Of a DNA stretch of 64,000 nt, positions 26,609 through 38,639 are shown piece after piece. The stretch's first letter is position 1, and the number at the start of each line of letters is the position of its first letter. The notes under the pieces were generated by a model. That model did not search any database and was not told the origin of the DNA. It saw nothing but the letters and a program-made list of their open reading frames with translations. Made by a program: the position numbers and the translations under genes. Source of the DNA: Locusta migratoria (Eukaryota > Arthropoda > Insecta > Orthoptera > Acrididae); NCBI GenBank assembly GCA_026315105.1, contig JAOYRU010002417.1:1-64000 (forward strand), in the 5' to 3' direction.

Positions 26609-28994
26609 GTGTGGCCAGGGCGGCCAGTGCGGGTCGGTCGTGCAGCACCTGATGCTCCCTGGCCCATGGTAATTACATACATCCAAAATCATATGCTCCT
26701 TGAAATTATGACTACTTTACCTAAACAAACGGCGAATAAAATGAATTACCATATAGAAACTGAAAAAAATATCATTTGCGGAAAAATGAATGTAGTGGCT
26801 GTAAGTGTCAAAAGCAGTGAATACGCGATATACGCTAGTCGAACTAATGTGTGGTGCTGTGGACTGAGCAGCAGTGTGGCCCGGGCGGCCAGTGTGGGTC
26901 GGTGGTGCAGCACCTGATGCTCCCTTGCCCATGGTAACTATATACATCCAAAATCATCTGCTCCTTAAAATTATGTCTACTTTACCTAAACAAACGGCGA
27001 ATAAAGTGGATTACCATATAGAAACAGGAAAAAATATCATTTTGCGGAAAAATGAATGTAGTGGCTGGAAGTGTCAAAAGGAGTGAAAACGCCATATACG
27101 CTAGTCGAACTAATCTGTGGTGCTGTGGCCTGAGCAGCAGTGTGGCCAGGGCGGCCAGTGCGGGTCGGTCGTGCAGCACCTGATGCTCCCTGGCCCATGG
27201 TAACTATATACATCCAAAATCATCTGCTCCTTGAATTTATGACTAATTTACATAAACAAACGGGGAATAAAGTGGATAACCATATAGAAACAAGAAAAAA
27301 TATATTTTTGCGGAAAAATAAATGTAGTGGCTGTGTCAAAAGCAAGGAAAACGCGATATACGCTAGTCGAACTAATCTGTGGTGCTGTGGCCTGAGCAGC
27401 AGTGTGGCCAGGGCGGCCAGTGCGGGTCGGTCGTGCAGCACCTGATGCTCCCTGGCCCATGGTAACTATATACATCCAAAATCATCTGCTCCTTGAAATT
27501 ATGAATACTTTACCTAAACAAACGGCGAATAAATTGGATTACCATATAGAAACAGGAAAAAAATATCATTTTGCGGAAAAATGAATGTAGTGGCTGTAAG
27601 TGTTAAAAGCAGTGAAAACGCGATATACGCTAGTCGAACTAATCTGTGGTGCTGTGGCCTGAGCAGCAGTGTGGCCAGGGCGGCCAGTGCGGGTCAGTCG
27701 TGCAGCACCTGATGCTCCATGGCCCATGGTAACTATATACATCCAAAATCAACTGCTCCTTGAAATTATGACTACTTTACCTAAACAAACGGCGAATAAA
27801 GTGGATTACCATATAGAAACAGGAAAAAATATCATTTTGCGGAAAAATGAATGTAGTGGCTGTAAGTGTCAAAAGCAGTGAAAACGCGATATACGCTAGT
27901 CGAACTAATCTGTGGTGCTGTGGCCTGAGCAGCAGTGTGGCCAGGGCGGCCAGTACGGGTCGGTGGTGCATCACCTGATGTTCCCAGGCCCATGGTAATT
28001 ATATACATCCAAAATCATCTGCTCCTTGAAATTATGACTACTTTACCTAAACAAACGGCGAATAAAATGAATTACCATATAGAAACAGGAAAAAATATCA
28101 TTTTGCGGAAAAATGAATGTAGTGGCTGTAAGTGTCAAAAGCAATGAAAACGCGATATACGCTAGTCGAACTAATCTGTGGTGCTGTGGCCTGAGCAGCA
28201 GTGTGGCCAGGGCGGCCAGTGCGGGTCGGTCGTGCAGCACCTGATGCTCCCTGGCCCATGGTAACTATATACATCCAAAATCATCTGCTCCTTGAGATTA
28301 TGACTACTTTACCTAAACAAACGGCGAATAAAGTGGATTACCATATAGAAACAGGAAAAAATATCATTTTGCGGAAAAATGAATGTAGTGGCTGTAAGTG
28401 TCAAAAGCAGTGAAAACGCGATATACGCTAGCCGAACTAATCTGTGGTGCTGTGGCCTGAGCAGCAGTGTGGCCAGGGCGGCCAGTGCGGGTCGGTGGTG
28501 CAGCGCCTGATGCTCCCTGGCCCATGGTAACTGTATACATCCAAAATCATCTGCTCCTTAAAATTATGTCTACTTTACCTAAACAAACGGCGAATAAAGT
28601 GGATTACCATATAGAAACAGGAAAAAATATCATTTTGCGGAAAAATGAATGTAGTGGCTGCAAGTGTCAAAAGGAGTGAAAACGCGATATATGCTAGTCG
28701 AACTAATCTGTGGTGCTGTGGCCTGAGCAGCAGTGTGGCCAGGGCGGCCAGTGCGGGTCGGTCGTGCAGCACCTGATGCTCCCTGGCCCATGGTAACTAT
28801 ATACATCCAAAATCATCTGCTCCTTGAAATTATGACTAATTTACATAAACAAACGGGGAATAAAGTGGATAACCATATAGAAACAGGAAAAAATATATTT
28901 TTGCGGAAAAATAAATGTAGTCGCTGTGTCAAAAGCAAGGAAAACGCGATATACGCTAGTCGAACTAATCTGTGGTGCTGTGGCCTGAGCAGCA
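26609..28994. repeat. 9-mer HOR copy, full form (2,386 bp)
   Basis: Units start at 26609 (A, 265 bp), 26874 (B, GGCTGGAAGTG), 27140 (C, 262 bp, GAAACAAGAAAAAATATA), 27402 (D, ATGAATACTTTACC, 267 bp from one extra A), 27669 (E, GGGTCAGTCGTGC), 27935 (F, GGTGCATCACC), 28201 (G), 28467 (H, GCAGCGCCTGATG) and 28733 (I, 262 bp, TAGTCGCTGTGTC). The next A starts at 28995. Confidence 0.92.
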
Positions 28995-29259
28995 GTGTGG
29001 CCAGGGCGGCCAGTGCGGGTCGGTCGTGCAGCACCTGATGCTCCCTGGCCCATGGTAATTACATACATCCAAAATCATATGCTCCTTGAAATTATGACTA
29101 CTTTACCTAAACAAACGGCGAATAAAATGAATTACCATATAGAAACTGAAAAAAATATCATTTGCGGAAAAATGAATGTAGTGGCTGTAAGTGTCAAAAG
29201 CAGTGAATACGCGATATACGCTAGTCGAACTAATGTGTGGTGCTGTGGACTGAGCAGCA
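28995..29259 (+). repeat. 265-bp 'A' monomer, marker unit of the 6/8/9-mer HOR
   Basis: One T is missing in the CATTTTGCGG tract (here CATTTGCGG). The unit also carries a GGTAATTACATAC variant, GAAACTGAAAAAAATATC and GTGAATACGCG. Near-identical units start at 22101, 26609, 30582 and 32701, and a related one at 38004. Because it is easy to recognise and occurs once per HOR copy, I use it to mark HOR starts. Confidence 0.9.
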
Positions 29260-30581
29260 GTGTGGCCCGGGCGGCCAGTGTGGGTCGGTGGTGCAGCACC
29301 TGATGCTCCCTGGCCCATGGTAACTATATACATCCAAAATCATCTGCTCCTTAAAATTATGTCTACTTTACCTAAACAAACGGCGAATAAAGTGGATTAC
29401 CATATAGAAACAGGAAAAAATATCATTTTGCGGAAAAATGAATGTAGTGGCTGGAAGTGTCAAAAGGAGTGAAAACGCCATATACGCTAGTCGAACTAAT
29501 CTGTGGTGCTGTGGCCTGAGCAGCAGTGTGGCCAGGGCGGCCAGTGCGGGTCGGTCGTGCAGCACCTGATGCTCCCTGGCCCATGGTAACTATATACATC
29601 CAAAATCATCTGCTCCTTGAATTTATGACTAATTTACATAAACAAACGGGGAATAAAGTGGATAACCATATAGAAACAAGAAAAAATATATTTTTGCGGA
29701 AAAATAAATGTAGTGGCTGTGTCAAAAGCAAGGAAAACGCGATATACGCTAGTCGAACTAATCTGTGGTGCTGTGGCCTGAGCAGCAGTGTGGCCAGGGC
29801 GGCCAGTGCGGGTCGGTCGTGCAGCACCTGATGCTCCCTGGCCCATGGTAACTATATACATCCAAAATCATCTGCTCCTTGAAATTATGACTACTTTACC
29901 TAAACAAACGGCGAATAAATTGGATTACCATATAGAAACAGGAAAAAATATCATTTTGCGGAAAAATGAATGTAGTGGCTGTAAGTGTTAAAAGCAGTGA
30001 AAACGCGATATACGCTAGTCGAACTAATCTGTGGTGCTGTGGCCTGAGCAGCAGTGTGGCCAGGGCGGCCAGTACGGGTCGGTGGTGCATCACCTGATGT
30101 TCCCAGGCCCATGGTAATTATATACATCCAAAATCATCTGCTCCTTGAAATTATGACTACTTTACCTAAACAAACGGCGAATAAAATGAATTACCATATA
30201 GAAACAGGAAAAAATATCATTTTGCGGAAAAATGAATGTAGTGGCTGTAAGTGTCAAAAGCAATGAAAACGCGATATACGCTAGTCGAACTAATCTGTGG
30301 TGCTGTGGCCTGAGCAGCAGTGTGGCCAGGGCGGCCAGTGCGGGTCGGTCGTGCAGCACCTGATGCTCCCTGGCCCATGGTAACTATATACATCCAAAAT
30401 CATCTGCTCCTTGAAATTATGACTAATTTACATAAACAAACGGGGAATAAAGTGGATAACCATATAGAAACAGGAAAAAATATATTTTTGCGGAAAAATA
30501 AATGTAGTCGCTGTGTCAAAAGCAAGGAAAACGCGATATACGCTAGTCGAACTAATCTGTGGTGCTGTGGCCTGAGCAGCA
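28995..30581. repeat. 6-mer HOR copy (1,587 bp), lacks E, G and H
   Basis: Order A, B, C, D, F, I. Against the 9-mer it lacks E between D and F, and G plus H between F and I, each as a whole-monomer loss with phase kept. The remaining units match their counterparts almost base for base. Its D-position unit has ATGACTACTTTACC in place of ATGAATACTTTACC. Confidence 0.92.
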
Positions 30582-32700
30582 GTGTGGCCAGGGCGGCCAG
30601 TGCGGGTCGGTCGTGCAGCACCTGATGCTCCCTGGCCCATGGTAATTACATACATCCAAAATCATATGCTCCTTGAAATTATGACTACTTTACCTAAACA
30701 AACGGCGAATAAAATGAATTACCATATAGAAACTGAAAAAAATATCATTTGCGGAAAAATGAATGTAGTGGCTGTAAGTGTCAAAAGCAGTGAATACGCG
30801 ATATACGCTAGTCGAACTAATGTGTGGTGCTGTGGACTGAGCAGCAGTGTGGCCCGGGCGGCCAGTGTGGGTCGGTGGTGCAGCACCTGATGCTCCCTGG
30901 CCCATGGTAACTATATACATCCAAAATCATCTGCTCCTTAAAATTATGTCTACTTTACCTAAACAAACGGCGAATAAAGTGGATTACCATATAGAAACAG
31001 GAAAAAATATCATTTTGCGGAAAAATGAATGTAGTGGCTGGAAGTGTCAAAAGGAGTGAAAACGCCATATACGCTAGTCGAACTAATCTGTGGTGCTGTG
31101 GCCTGAGCAGCAGTGTGGCCAGGGCGGCCAGTGCGGGTCGGTCGTGCAGCACCTGATGCTCCCTGGCCCATGGTAACTATATACATCCAAAATCATCTGC
31201 TCCTTGAATTTATGACTAATTTACATAAACAAACGGGGAATAAAGTGGATAACCATATAGAAACAAGAAAAAATATATTTTTGCGGAAAAATAAATGTAG
31301 TGGCTGTGTCAAAAGCAAGGAAAACGCGATATACGCTAGTCGAACTAATCTGTGGTGCTGTGGCCTGAGCAGCAGTGTGGCCAGGGCGGCCAGTGCGGGT
31401 CGGTCGTGCAGCACCTGATGCTCCCTGGCCCATGGTAACTATATACATCCAAAATCATCTGCTCCTTGAAATTATGACTACTTTACCTAAACAAACGGCG
31501 AATAAATTGGATTACCATATAGAAACAGGAAAAAATATCATTTTGCGGAAAAATGAATGTAGTGGCTGTAAGTGTTAAAAGCAGTGAAAACGCGATATAC
31601 GCTAGTCGAACTAATCTGTGGTGCTGTGGCCTGAGCAGCAGTGTGGCCAGGGCGGCCAGTACGGGTCGGTGGTGCATCACCTGATGTTCCCAGGCCCATG
31701 GTAATTATATACATCCAAAATCATCTGCTCCTTGAAATTATGACTACTTTACCTAAACAAACGGCGAATAAAATGAATTACCATATAGAAACAGGAAAAA
31801 ATATCATTTTGCGGAAAAATGAATGTAGTGGCTGTAAGTGTCAAAAGCAATGAAAACGCGATATACGCTAGTCGAACTAATCTGTGGTGCTGTGGCCTGA
31901 GCAGCAGTGTGGCCAGGGCGGCCAGTGCGGGTCGGTCGTGCAGCACCTGATGCTCCCTGGCCCATGGTAACTATATACATCCAAAATCATCTGCTCCTTG
32001 AGATTATGACTACTTTACCTAAACAAACGGCGAATAAAGTGGATTACCATATAGAAACAGGAAAAAATATCATTTTGCGGAAAAATGAATGTAGTGGCTG
32101 TAAGTGTCAAAAGCAGTGAAAACGCGATATACGCTAGCCGAACTAATCTGTGGTGCTGTGGCCTGAGCAGCAGTGTGGCCAGGGCGGCCAGTGCGGGTCG
32201 GTGGTGCAGCGCCTGATGCTCCCTGGCCCATGGTAACTGTATACATCCAAAATCATCTGCTCCTTAAAATTATGTCTACTTTACCTAAACAAACGGCGAA
32301 TAAAGTGGATTACCATATAGAAACAGGAAAAAATATCATTTTGCGGAAAAATGAATGTAGTGGCTGCAAGTGTCAAAAGGAGTGAAAACGCGATATATGC
32401 TAGTCGAACTAATCTGTGGTGCTGTGGCCTGAGCAGCAGTGTGGCCAGGGCGGCCAGTGCGGGTCGGTCGTGCAGCACCTGATGCTCCCTGGCCCATGGT
32501 AACTATATACATCCAAAATCATCTGCTCCTTGAAATTATGACTAATTTACATAAACAAACGGGGAATAAAGTGGATAACCATATAGAAACAGGAAAAAAT
32601 ATATTTTTGCGGAAAAATAAATGTAGTCGCTGTGTCAAAAGCAAGGAAAACGCGATATACGCTAGTCGAACTAATCTGTGGTGCTGTGGCCTGAGCAGCA
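30582..32700. repeat. 8-mer HOR copy (2,119 bp), lacks E
   Basis: Order A, B, C, D, F, G, H, I. The D-F junction is the same as in the 6-mer copy before it, so E was probably lost once in their ancestor and G-H later in one daughter. Confidence 0.92.
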
Positions 32701-33759
32701 GTGTGGCCAGGGCGGCCAGTGCGGGTCGGTCGTGCAGCACCTGATGCTCCCTGGCCCATGGTAATTACATACATCCAAAATCATATGCTCCTTGAAATTA
32801 TGACTACTTTACCTAAACAAACGGCGAATAAAATGAATTACCATATAGAAACTGAAAAAAATATCATTTGCGGAAAAATGAATGTAGTGGCTGTAAGTGT
32901 CAAAAGCAGTGAATACGCGATATACGCTAGTCGAACTAATGTGTGGTGCTGTGGACTGAGCAGCAGTGTGGCCCGGGCGGCCAGTGTGGGTCGGTGGTGC
33001 AGCACCTGATGCTCCCTGGCCGATGGTAACTATATACATCCAAAATCATCTGCTCCTTAAAATTATGTCTACTTTACCTAAACAAACGGCGAATGAAGTG
33101 GATTACCATATAGAAACAGGAAAAAATATCATTTTGCGGAAAAATGAATGTAGTGGCTGGAAGTGTCAAAAGGAGTGAAAACGCCATATACGCTAGTCGA
33201 ACTAATCTGTGGTGCTGTGGCCTGAGCAGCAGTGTGGCCAGGGCGGCCAGTGCGGGTCGGTCGTGCAGCACCTGATGCTCCCTGGCCCATGGTAACTATA
33301 TACATCCAAAATCATCTGCTCCTTGAATTTATGACTAATTTACATAAACAAACGGGGAATAAAGTGGATAACCATATAGAAACAAGAAAAAATATATTTT
33401 TGCGGAAAAATAAATGTAGTGGCTGTGTCAAAAGCAAGGAAAACGCGATATACGCTAGTCGAACTAATCTGTGGTGCTGTGGCCTGAGCAGCAGTGTGGC
33501 CAGGGCGGCCAGTGCGGGTCGGTCGTGCAGCACCTGATGCTCCCTGGCCCATGGTAACTATATACATCCAAAATCATCTGCTCCTTGAAATTATGACTAC
33601 TTTACCTAAACAAACGGCGAATAAATTGGATTACCATATAGAAACAGGAAAAAATATCATTTTGCGGAAAAATGAATGTAGTGGCTGTAAGTGTTAAAAG
33701 CAGTGAAAACGCGATATACGCTAGTCGAACTAATCTGTGGTGCTGTGGCCTGAGCAGCA
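32701..33759. repeat. HOR copy, truncated (A-D), then E at 33760
   Basis: Units A (32701), B (32966, with private GGCCGATGG and GCGAATGAAG), C (33232) and D (33494), followed by E at 33760. After E the order departs from the HOR: the unit at 34026 is of the GTGTGGCAAGGCGG type otherwise seen only at 23426. Confidence 0.88.
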
Positions 33760-35087
33760 GTGTGGCCAGGGCGGCCAGTGCGGGTCAGTCGTGCAGCACC
33801 TGATGCTCCATGGCCCATGGTAACTATATACATCCAAAATCAACTGCTCCTTGAAATTATGACTACTTTACCTAAACAAACGGCGAATAAAGTGGATTAC
33901 CATATAGAAACAGGAAAAAATATCATTTTGCGGAAAAATGAATGTAGTGGCTGTAAGTGTCAAAAGCAGTGAAAACGCGATATACGCTAGTCGAACTAAT
34001 CTGTGGTGCTGTGGACTGAGCAGCAGTGTGGCAAGGCGGCCAGTGCGGGTCGGTGGTGCAGTACCTGATGCTCCCTGGCCCATGGTAATTATATACATCC
34101 AAAATCATATACTCCTTGAAATTATGACTACTTCACCTAAACAAACGGCGAATAAAATGAATTACCATATAGAAACAGGAAAAATATCATTTTGCGGAAA
34201 AATGAATGTAGTGGCTGTAAGTGTCAAAAGCAGTGAAAACGCGATATACGCTAGTCGAACTAATCTGTGGTGCTGTGGCCTGAGCAGCAGTGTGGCCAGG
34301 GCGGCCAGTGCGGGTCGGTGGTGCAGCACCTGATGCTCCCTGGCCCATGGTAATTATATACATCCAAAATCATCTGCTCCTTGAAATTATGACTACTTTA
34401 CCTAAACAAACGGCGAATAAATTGGATTACCATATAGAAACAAGAAAAAATATCATTTTGCGGAAAAATGAATGTAGTGGCTGTAAGTGTTAAAAGCAGT
34501 GAAAACGCGATATACGCTAGTCGAACTAATCTGTGGTGCTGTGGCCTGAGCAGCAGTGTGGCCAGGGCGGCCAGTGCGGGTCGGTCGTTCAGCACCTGAT
34601 GCTCCCTGGCCCATGGTAGCTATATACATCCAAAATCATCTGCTCCTTGAAATTATGACTACTTTACCTAAACAAACGGCGAATAAAGTGGATTACCATA
34701 TAGAAACAGGAAAAAATATCATTTTGCGGAAAAATGAATGTAGTGGCTGTAAGTGTCAAAAGCAGTGAAAACGCGATACACGCTAGTCGAACTAATCTGT
34801 GGTGCTGTGGACTGAGCAGCAGTGTGGCCCGGGCGGCCAGTGTGGGTCGGTGGTGCAGCACCTGATGCTCCCTGGCCCATGGTAACTATATACATCCAAA
34901 ATCATCTGCTCCTTAAAATTATGTCTACTTTACCTAAACAAACGGCGAATAAAGTGGATTACCATATAGAAACCGGAAAAAATATCATTTTGCGGAAAAA
35001 TGAATGTAGTGGCTGTAAGTGTCAAAAGGAGTGAAAACGCGATATACGCTAGTCGAACTAATCTGTGGTGCTGTGGCCTGAGCAGCA

Positions 35088-36022
35088 GTGTGGCCAGGGC
35101 GGCCAGTGCGGGTCGGTCGTGCAGCACCTGATGCTCCCTGGCCCATGGTAACTATATACATCCAAAATCATCTGCTCCTTGAAATTATGACTAATTTACA
35201 TAAACAAACGGGGAATAAAGTGGATAACCATATAGAAAAAGGAAAAAATATATTTTTGATGAAAAATAAATGTAGTGGCTGTGTCAAAAGCAACGAAAAC
35301 GCGATATACACTAGTCGAACTAATCTGTGGTGCTGTGGCCTGAGCAGCAGTGTGGCCAGGGCGGCCAGTGCGGGTCGGTCGTGCAGCACCTGATGCTCCC
35401 TGGCCCATGGTAACTATATACATCCAAAATCATCTGCTCCTTGAAATTATGAATACTTTACCTAAACAAACGGCGAATAAATTGGATTACCATATAGAAA
35501 CAGGAAAAAATATCATTTTGCGGAAAAATGAATGTAATGGCTGTAAGTGTTAAAAGCAGTGAAAACGCGATATACGCTAGTCGAACTAATCTGTGGTGCT
35601 GTGGCCTGAGCAGCAGTGTGGCCAAGGCGGCCAGTGCGGGTCGGTCGTGCAGCACCTGATGCTCCCTGGCCCATGGTAACTATATACATCCAAAATCACC
35701 TGCTCCTTGAAATTATGACTACTTTACCTAAACAAACGGCGAATAAAGTGGATTACCATATAGAAACATGAAAAAATATCATTTTGCGGAAAAATGAATG
35801 TAGTGGCTGTAAGTGTCAAAAGTAGTGAAAACGCGATATACGCTAGTCGAACTAATCTGTGGTGCTGTGGCCTGAGCAGCAGTGTGGCCAGGGCGGCCAG
35901 TACGGGTCGGTGGTGCATCACCTGATGTTCCCAGGCCCATGGTAATTATATACATCCAAAATCATCTGCTCCTTGAAATTATGACTACTTTACCTAAACT
36001 AACGGCGAATAAAATGAATTAC
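35088..36022. repeat. Long-range duplicated block, copy 2 (pairs with 22366-23300)
   Basis: Same four-unit order as at 22366. Private differences include ATAGAAAAAGG, AAAGCAACGAAAAC and CAGGAACAAAAATC. I set the right boundary only approximately, where shared variants stop. Confidence 0.8.
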
Positions 36023-38330
36023 CATATAGAAACAGGAACAAAAATCATTTTGCGGAAAAATGAATGTAGTGGCTGTAAGTGTCAAAAGCAGTGAAAACGC
36101 GATATACGCTAGTCGAACTAATCTGTGGTGCTGTGGCCTGAGCAGCAGTGTGGCCAGGGCGGCCAGTGCGGGTCGGTCGTGCAGCACCTGATGCTCCCTG
36201 GCCCATGGTAACTATATACATCCAAAATCATCTGCTCCTTGAGATTATGACTACTTTACCTAAACAAACGGCGAATAAAGTGGATTACCATATAGAAACA
36301 GGAAAAAATATCATTTTGCGGAAAAATGAATGTAGTGGCTGTAAGTGTCAAAAGCAGTGAAAACGCGATATACGCTAGTCGAACTAATCTGTGGTGCTGT
36401 GGCCTGAGCAGCAGTGTGGCCAGGGCGGCCAGTGCGGGTCGGTGGTGCAGCACCTGATGCTCCCTGGCCCATGGTAACTATATGCATCAAAAATCATCTG
36501 CTCCTTGAAATTATGACTTCTTTACCTAAACAAACGGCGAATAATGTGGATTACCATATAGAAACAGGAAAAAATATCATTTTGCGGAAAAATGAATGTA
36601 GTGGCTGTAAGTGTCAAAAGCAGTGAAAACGCGATATACGCTAGTCGAACTAATCTGTGGTGCTGTGGTCTGAGCAGCAGTGTGGCCAGGGCGGCCAGTG
36701 CGGGTCGGTCGTGCAGCACCTGATGCTCCCTGGCCCATGGTAACTATATACATCCAAAATCATCTGCTCCTTGAGATTATGACTACTTTATCTAAACAAA
36801 CGGCGAATAAATTGGATTACCATATAGAAACAGGAAAATATCATTTTGCGGAAAAATGAATGTAGTGGCTGTAAGTGTCAAAAGCAGTGAAAACGCGATA
36901 TACGCTAGTCGAACTAATCTGTGGTGCTGTGGCCTGAGCAGCAGTGTGGCCAAGGCGGCCAGTGCGGGTCGGTCGTGCAGCACCTGATGCTCCCTGGCCC
37001 ATGGTAACTATATACATCCAAAATCCTCTGCTCCTTGAAATTATGACTTCTTTACCTAGACAAACAGCGAATAAAGTGGATAACCATATAGAAACAGGAA
37101 AAAATATATTTTTGCGGAAAAATAAATGTAGTGGCTGTGTCAAAAGCAAGGAAAACGCGATATACGCTAGTCGAACTAATCTGTGGTGCTGTGGCCTGAG
37201 CAGCAGTGTGGCCAGGGCGGCCAGTGCGGGTCGGTCGTGCAGCACCTGATGCTCCCTGGCCCATGGTAACTATATACATCCAAAATCATCTGCTCCTTGA
37301 AATTATGACTATTTTACCTAAACAAACGGCGAATAAATTGGATTACCATATAGAAACAGGAAAAAATATCATTTTGCGGATAAATGAATGTAGTGGCTGT
37401 AAGTGTCAAAAGCAGTGAAAACGCGATATACGCTAGTCGAACTAATCTGTGGTGCTGTGGCCTGAGCAGCAGTGTGGCCATTGCGGCCAGTGTGGGTCGG
37501 TGGTGCAGCACCTGATGGTCCCTTGCCCATGGTAACTATATACATCCAAAATCATCTGCTCCTTGAAATTATGACTACTTTACCTAAACAAACGGCGAAT
37601 AAATTGGATTACCAATTAGAAACAGGAAAAAATATCATTTTGCGGAAAAATGAATGTAGTGGCTGTAAGTGTTAGAAGCAGTGAAAACGCGATATACGCT
37701 AGTCGAACTAATCTGTGGTGCTGTGGCCTGAGCAGCAGTGTGGCCAGGGCGGCCAGTGCGGGTCGGTCGTGCAGCACCTGATGCTCCCTGGCCCATGGTA
37801 ACTATATACATCAAAAATCATCTGCTCCTTGAAATTATGACTACTATACCTAAACAAACGGCGAATAAAGTGGATTACCATATAGAAACAGGAAAAAATA
37901 TCATTTTGCGGATCAATGAATGTAGTGGCTGTAAGTGTCAAAAGCAGTGAAAACGCGATATACGCTAGTCGAACTAATCTGTGGTGCTGTGGCCTGAGCA
38001 GCAGTGTGGCCAGGGCGGCCAGTGCGGGTCGGTGGTGCAGCACCTGATGCTCCCTGGCCCATGGTAATTATATACATCCAAAATCATATGCTCCTTGAAA
38101 TTATGACTACTTTACCTAAACAAACGGCGAATAAAATGAATTACCATATAGAAACAGAAAAAAATATCATTTGCGGAAAAATGAATGTAGTGGCTGTAAG
38201 TGTCAAAAGCAGTGAATACGCGATATACGCTAGTCGAACTAATCTGCGGTGCTGTGGACTGAGCAGCAGTGTGGCCCGGGCGGCCAGTGTGGGTCGGTGG
38301 TGCAGCACCTGATGCTCCCTGGCCCATGGT

Positions 38331-38336
38331 AACTAT
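38331..38336. repeat. Target-site duplication, left copy (AACTAT)
   Basis: The satellite reads ...CCATGGTAACTAT and then departs into unrelated sequence at 38337. AACTAT appears again at 38792-38797, where the satellite resumes with ATACATCC. The split monomer plus insert spans 727 bp (38269 to 38996), that is 266 + 455 + 6. Confidence 0.93.
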
Positions 38337-38386
38337 TTTTGTGTCCCAACTTCGTCGCCGCTTTTGTGTCCCAGCCTCGTCGTCGG
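38337..38386. repeat. Tandem 25-bp duplication at the insertion's left end
   Basis: Two adjacent copies, 38337-38361 and 38362-38386, match at 21 of 25 positions. Both begin TTTTGTGTCCCA and continue into CGTCG-rich sequence. Terminal subrepeats of this sort occur in some DNA transposons, where they can serve as transposase-binding sites; that role is inference here. Confidence 0.85.
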
Positions 38387-38417
38387 TGTCGGTGGCCGAG
38401 TGGAATGAGACCGACAC
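38386..38417. other. 8-bp inverted repeat (hairpin) within the insertion
   Basis: GTGTCGGT at 38386-38393 and ACCGACAC at 38410-38417 are perfect reverse complements separated by 16 nt. The loop holds GGCCGAGTGG, which overlaps the box A-like motif. Confidence 0.8.
38393..38403 (+). promoter_or_regulatory. Possible RNA polymerase III box A
   Basis: TGGCCGAGTGG matches the box A form TGGCNNAGTGG found in tRNA-Ser and tRNA-Leu genes. I find no good box B (GGTTCGANNCC); the nearest candidate, ACTCGAGTAA from about 38459, is poor. No cloverleaf can be drawn. It could be the remnant of a tRNA-derived SINE head or a chance match. Confidence 0.25.
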
Positions 38418-38578
38418 GCTGGTGCAGGTACGGAGGGGAGCAGCCAGAAACTATAAACACTCGAGTAAATTAGAAAGAGATATATTGCACAGAATGTAAC
38501 AATACTTAACTTTTACATAGTACCGCAGAATGTTGATACATAGTTGTTAGAGGCCTGCCTAGTGCCTGTACAATAGCA

Positions 38579-38639
38579 AAGTCTTCACTCGTGCCTATCG
38601 GATTACGAAGGTCCTAACTCGTTGCTATCTCAGTCCGAA
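38579..38639. repeat. Imperfect 30-bp tandem repeat within the insertion
   Basis: Aligning 38579-38609 with 38609-38639 (period 30, ends overlapping by one base) gives 22 of 31 matches, including ACTCG and CTATC. A weaker third copy may precede it, around CCTAGTGCCTG at 38558-38569. It is a degenerate minisatellite or old internal duplication. Confidence 0.55.

Larger units (their letters stand above)
20775..33759. repeat. HOR domain with a 9-monomer full form
   Basis: Monomer types A to I recur in fixed order, with A the 265-bp unit, C and I the 262-bp units and the rest 266 bp. From 26609 the copies are full (9 units), short (6 units) and intermediate (8 units). Upstream, 24219-26608 holds the B-to-H order plus an extra pair resembling G and H. 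The 20775-22893 block and the block from 22894 share GGCCAACGCGG and GAAACATGAAAAAATATC at an offset of 2,119 bp, equal to the 8-unit period. Confidence 0.9.
1..38336. repeat. Satellite array, left arm (~266-bp monomers)
   Basis: Head-to-tail tandem repeats, all in one orientation, spaced 266 bp with minority spacings of 262, 265 and 267 bp. Every copy carries the same landmarks in order: GTGTGGCC, GTGCAGCACC, CCATGGTAACTATATAC, AAACAAACGGCGAATAAA, ACCATATAGAAAC, CATTTTGCGG, CGATATACGC and GAACTAATCTGT. Neighbours differ by scattered substitutions and single-base indels. There is no intervening unique DNA in this arm. Satellite families of this kind are typical of pericentromeric, centromeric or subtelomeric heterochromatin; which applies here cannot be told from the sequence. 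The arm continues past the left edge, since position 1 falls inside a monomer. Confidence 0.98.
33760..38336. repeat. Mixed satellite domain left of the insertion
   Basis: About 17 monomers in which HOR types A to I are shuffled with types from other domains. It includes the GTGTGGCAAGGCGG unit at 34026 (partner at 23426, offset about 10,600 bp), a shortened unit near 36830 (CAGGAAAATATC), GGCCATTGCGG units as in the 4-mer domain (37472), and an A-like unit at 38004 followed by the B-type unit that the insertion splits. I see no gene in it. Confidence 0.8.

Noticed and set aside
38269..38499. Open frame running from satellite into the insertion (76 codons), and one at 38647-38877 running out of it
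   Set aside because: Both cross the insertion boundary, so much of each is satellite. No recognisable domain, and the length is within chance for GC-rich DNA.
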